A stretch of 16,260 nucleotides of DNA from an uncultured Ruminococcus sp. (GTDB taxonomy: Bacteria > Bacillota_A > Clostridia > Oscillospirales > Acutalibacteraceae), in the NCBI GenBank assembly GCA_902798605.1, contig CADBXH010000030.1, forward strand, positions 1 to 16,260. Direction: 5' to 3'. The translations under genes were made by a program, and so were the position numbers. The notes beneath the pieces were generated by a model. The model was not told the origin of the DNA. It saw only the letters and a program-made list of their open reading frames with translations, and searched no databases. Of this stretch, positions 15,628 through 16,260 are shown one piece after another. How positions within the stretch are numbered: the first letter of the stretch is position 1; each line of letters opens with the position of its first letter.

Positions 15628-15796
15628 TTGAGGCAACACCGCACAATTCGCGGTGCACGCCTTGCTTGAATATTATTTCGCCAGCTTGCCCAAAAAATCT
15701 CGGCAAGGCGTCAGCCTTACCTCAATTTATTTGTTCAATCTGACAAAAAATCTTGCTTTGCAATCCGCACACCTCAATTATGCGGTATTGCCTTAA
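15628..15796 (-). repeat. 169-bp structured element with 21-bp imperfect terminal inverted repeats (MITE- or REP-like)
   Basis: Left end 15628-15648 and right end 15776-15796 are inverted repeats matching at 18 of 21 positions (core GGCAAxACCGCAxAATT). In the minus orientation the interior can form three hairpins: 15761-15790 (CCGCA/TGCGG plus CAAT/ATTG with one bulge), 15702-15721 (8 bp counting one G-U pair, tetraloop) and 15637-15655 (CACCGC/GCGGTG, 7-nt loop). No ORF of note is inside and no clear target-site duplication is visible. The right end overlaps the last codons and stop of dprA; the left end stops just before the topA ribosome-binding site. This looks like a small non-autonomous mobile or dispersed structured repeat, but copy number elsewhere cannot be judged from one window. 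Confidence 0.65.
15692..15721 (-). terminator. Putative intrinsic terminator inside the element, downstream of dprA
   Basis: On the minus strand GGTAAGGC-TGAC-GCCTTGCC (15721-15702) forms an 8-bp stem, with one G-U pair in RNA, and a 4-nt loop. It is followed after GAGA by six T residues (15697-15692). It lies about 50 bp after the dprA stop, in the right orientation. The 4-nt offset between stem and T-run makes it imperfect. It could also be just part of the element's fold. Confidence 0.45.
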
Positions 15797-16260
15797 CAAA
15801 AAATCTTCTGCCCGGCTCCGCGCCGACAACTCCCATTATCTGGAGCTGGGTCAAAGCTACTGAAACCTTGAACACAGGCAAGCCTACCATTGCGGCGATC
15901 TCGTCTATGTGCACAGGTTCGGCAGATAAGAATTCATATACCTTTTTCATATCGCCCTCGAGCTTCAAGTCACGCTTGTGCTCGGGCTTAGCCTCAGCGG
16001 GTTTTGATTGTTCCGCTTTTGGTTTTCCGGATTTAGAGGTTTTGACTCCCTTGACGGGTATCTCCTCTATATCCATAAAGTTAAGGCTGTCGATGTCCTT
16101 GACTTCTTCATCTATATATATGTTGTCAAATGAAGACAAAATATCCATAAAATCGGTCACGGGTATCGCCGTGCCCTCTTTTATCCTTGTGTTTGAGCCC
16201 TCGTTTTGCGGACTGTTGTTGCCAAGCAAGGCAAACAACTCCTTACCCATTTCAAGGGCG
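15774..16260 (-). CDS. dprA: DNA processing protein DprA (DNA-protecting protein), C-terminal part
   Basis: DprA loads RecA onto incoming single-stranded DNA during natural transformation. Only about the last 161 residues are visible and the reading frame is open to the window edge (A-L-E-M-G-K...). The visible part begins with the end of the Rossmann-like domain: ALEMGKELFALLGN, then SPQNEGSNTRIKEGTAIP, which matches the DprA pattern of GN-x-S-x-x-x-G-[ST]-N-x-L-I-x-x-G-A. An acidic then basic low-complexity linker (rich in D/E, then K/P/A) follows. The C-terminal winged-helix domain MKKVYEFLSAEPVHIDEIAAM ... ALTQLQIMGVV completes it. The last seven codons and the TGA stop lie in the inverted-repeat element. 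dprA-topA-trmFO order is common in Firmicutes. Confidence 0.92.
   Translation of the reverse strand, partial: ALEMGKELFALLGNNSPQNEGSNTRIKEGTAIPVTDFMDILSSFDNIYIDEEVKDIDSLNFMDIEEIPVKGVKTSKSGKPKAEQSKPAEAKPEHKRDLKLEGDMKKVYEFLSAEPVHIDEIAAMVGLPVFKVSVALTQLQIMGVVGAEPGRRFFVKAIPHN

Noticed and set aside
15657..15711. Alternative 9-bp inverted repeat ACGCCTTGC / GCAAGGCGT in the element
   Set aside because: It is a perfect match but competes with the compact hairpin at 15702-15721 and has a 37-nt loop; kept as a possible alternative fold, not as a separate feature.
15691..15807. CRISPR-like array suggested by the 53-bp spacing of AGATTTTTTG
   Set aside because: The repeated word is only about 10 bp and A/T-rich, there are just three copies, and one is in dprA coding sequence.

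Overview
The window is a dense, almost entirely coding stretch of a low-to-moderate GC Firmicutes chromosome. Every supported gene lies on the minus strand, so transcription runs from high to low coordinates. Gene content and order (dprA-topA-trmFO, plsX-rnc-smc-ftsY, yhbY-nadD-yqeK-rsfS-leuS) point to the class Clostridia. A Ruminococcaceae/Oscillospirales relative is my best guess, from protein style and gene order only.

Layout in the direction of transcription: the C-terminal part of dprA enters at the right edge. A 169-bp element with imperfect 21-bp terminal inverted repeats and three potential hairpins (15628-15796) follows, fills most of the dprA-topA gap and overlaps the end of dprA. 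Then come thirteen tightly packed genes: topA, trmFO, plsX, rnc, an Elp3-like radical SAM gene, smc, ftsY, an XTP/dITP pyrophosphatase gene, yhbY, nadD, yqeK, rsfS and leuS. Junctions range from 4-bp ATGA overlaps to gaps of at most 20 bp, so they probably form one transcription unit. After leuS there is a 129-bp gap with a near-consensus housekeeping promoter, then the first 11 codons of a gene that looks like rpsU, which leaves the window at position 1. No stretch above 300 bp lacks a gene.

The cluster joins core functions: DNA supercoiling, chromosome organisation and segregation (TopA, SMC), tRNA modification and charging (TrmFO, LeuRS), rRNA processing and ribosome assembly or silencing (RNase III, YhbY, RsfS), membrane lipid synthesis and membrane protein targeting (PlsX, FtsY), and nucleotide hygiene or cofactor supply (XTP pyrophosphatase, NadD, YqeK). 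No pathway here is obviously new.

The most notable points are: (1) the radical SAM gene has no ATG, GTG, TTG or CTG codon upstream of its first cluster cysteine and most likely starts at ATT, where one T also creates the rnc stop codon; (2) the TIR-bounded structured element at dprA/topA supplies the last codons and stop of dprA and carries a terminator-like hairpin; (3) acpP is absent between plsX and rnc, and leuS has no room for a T-box leader.
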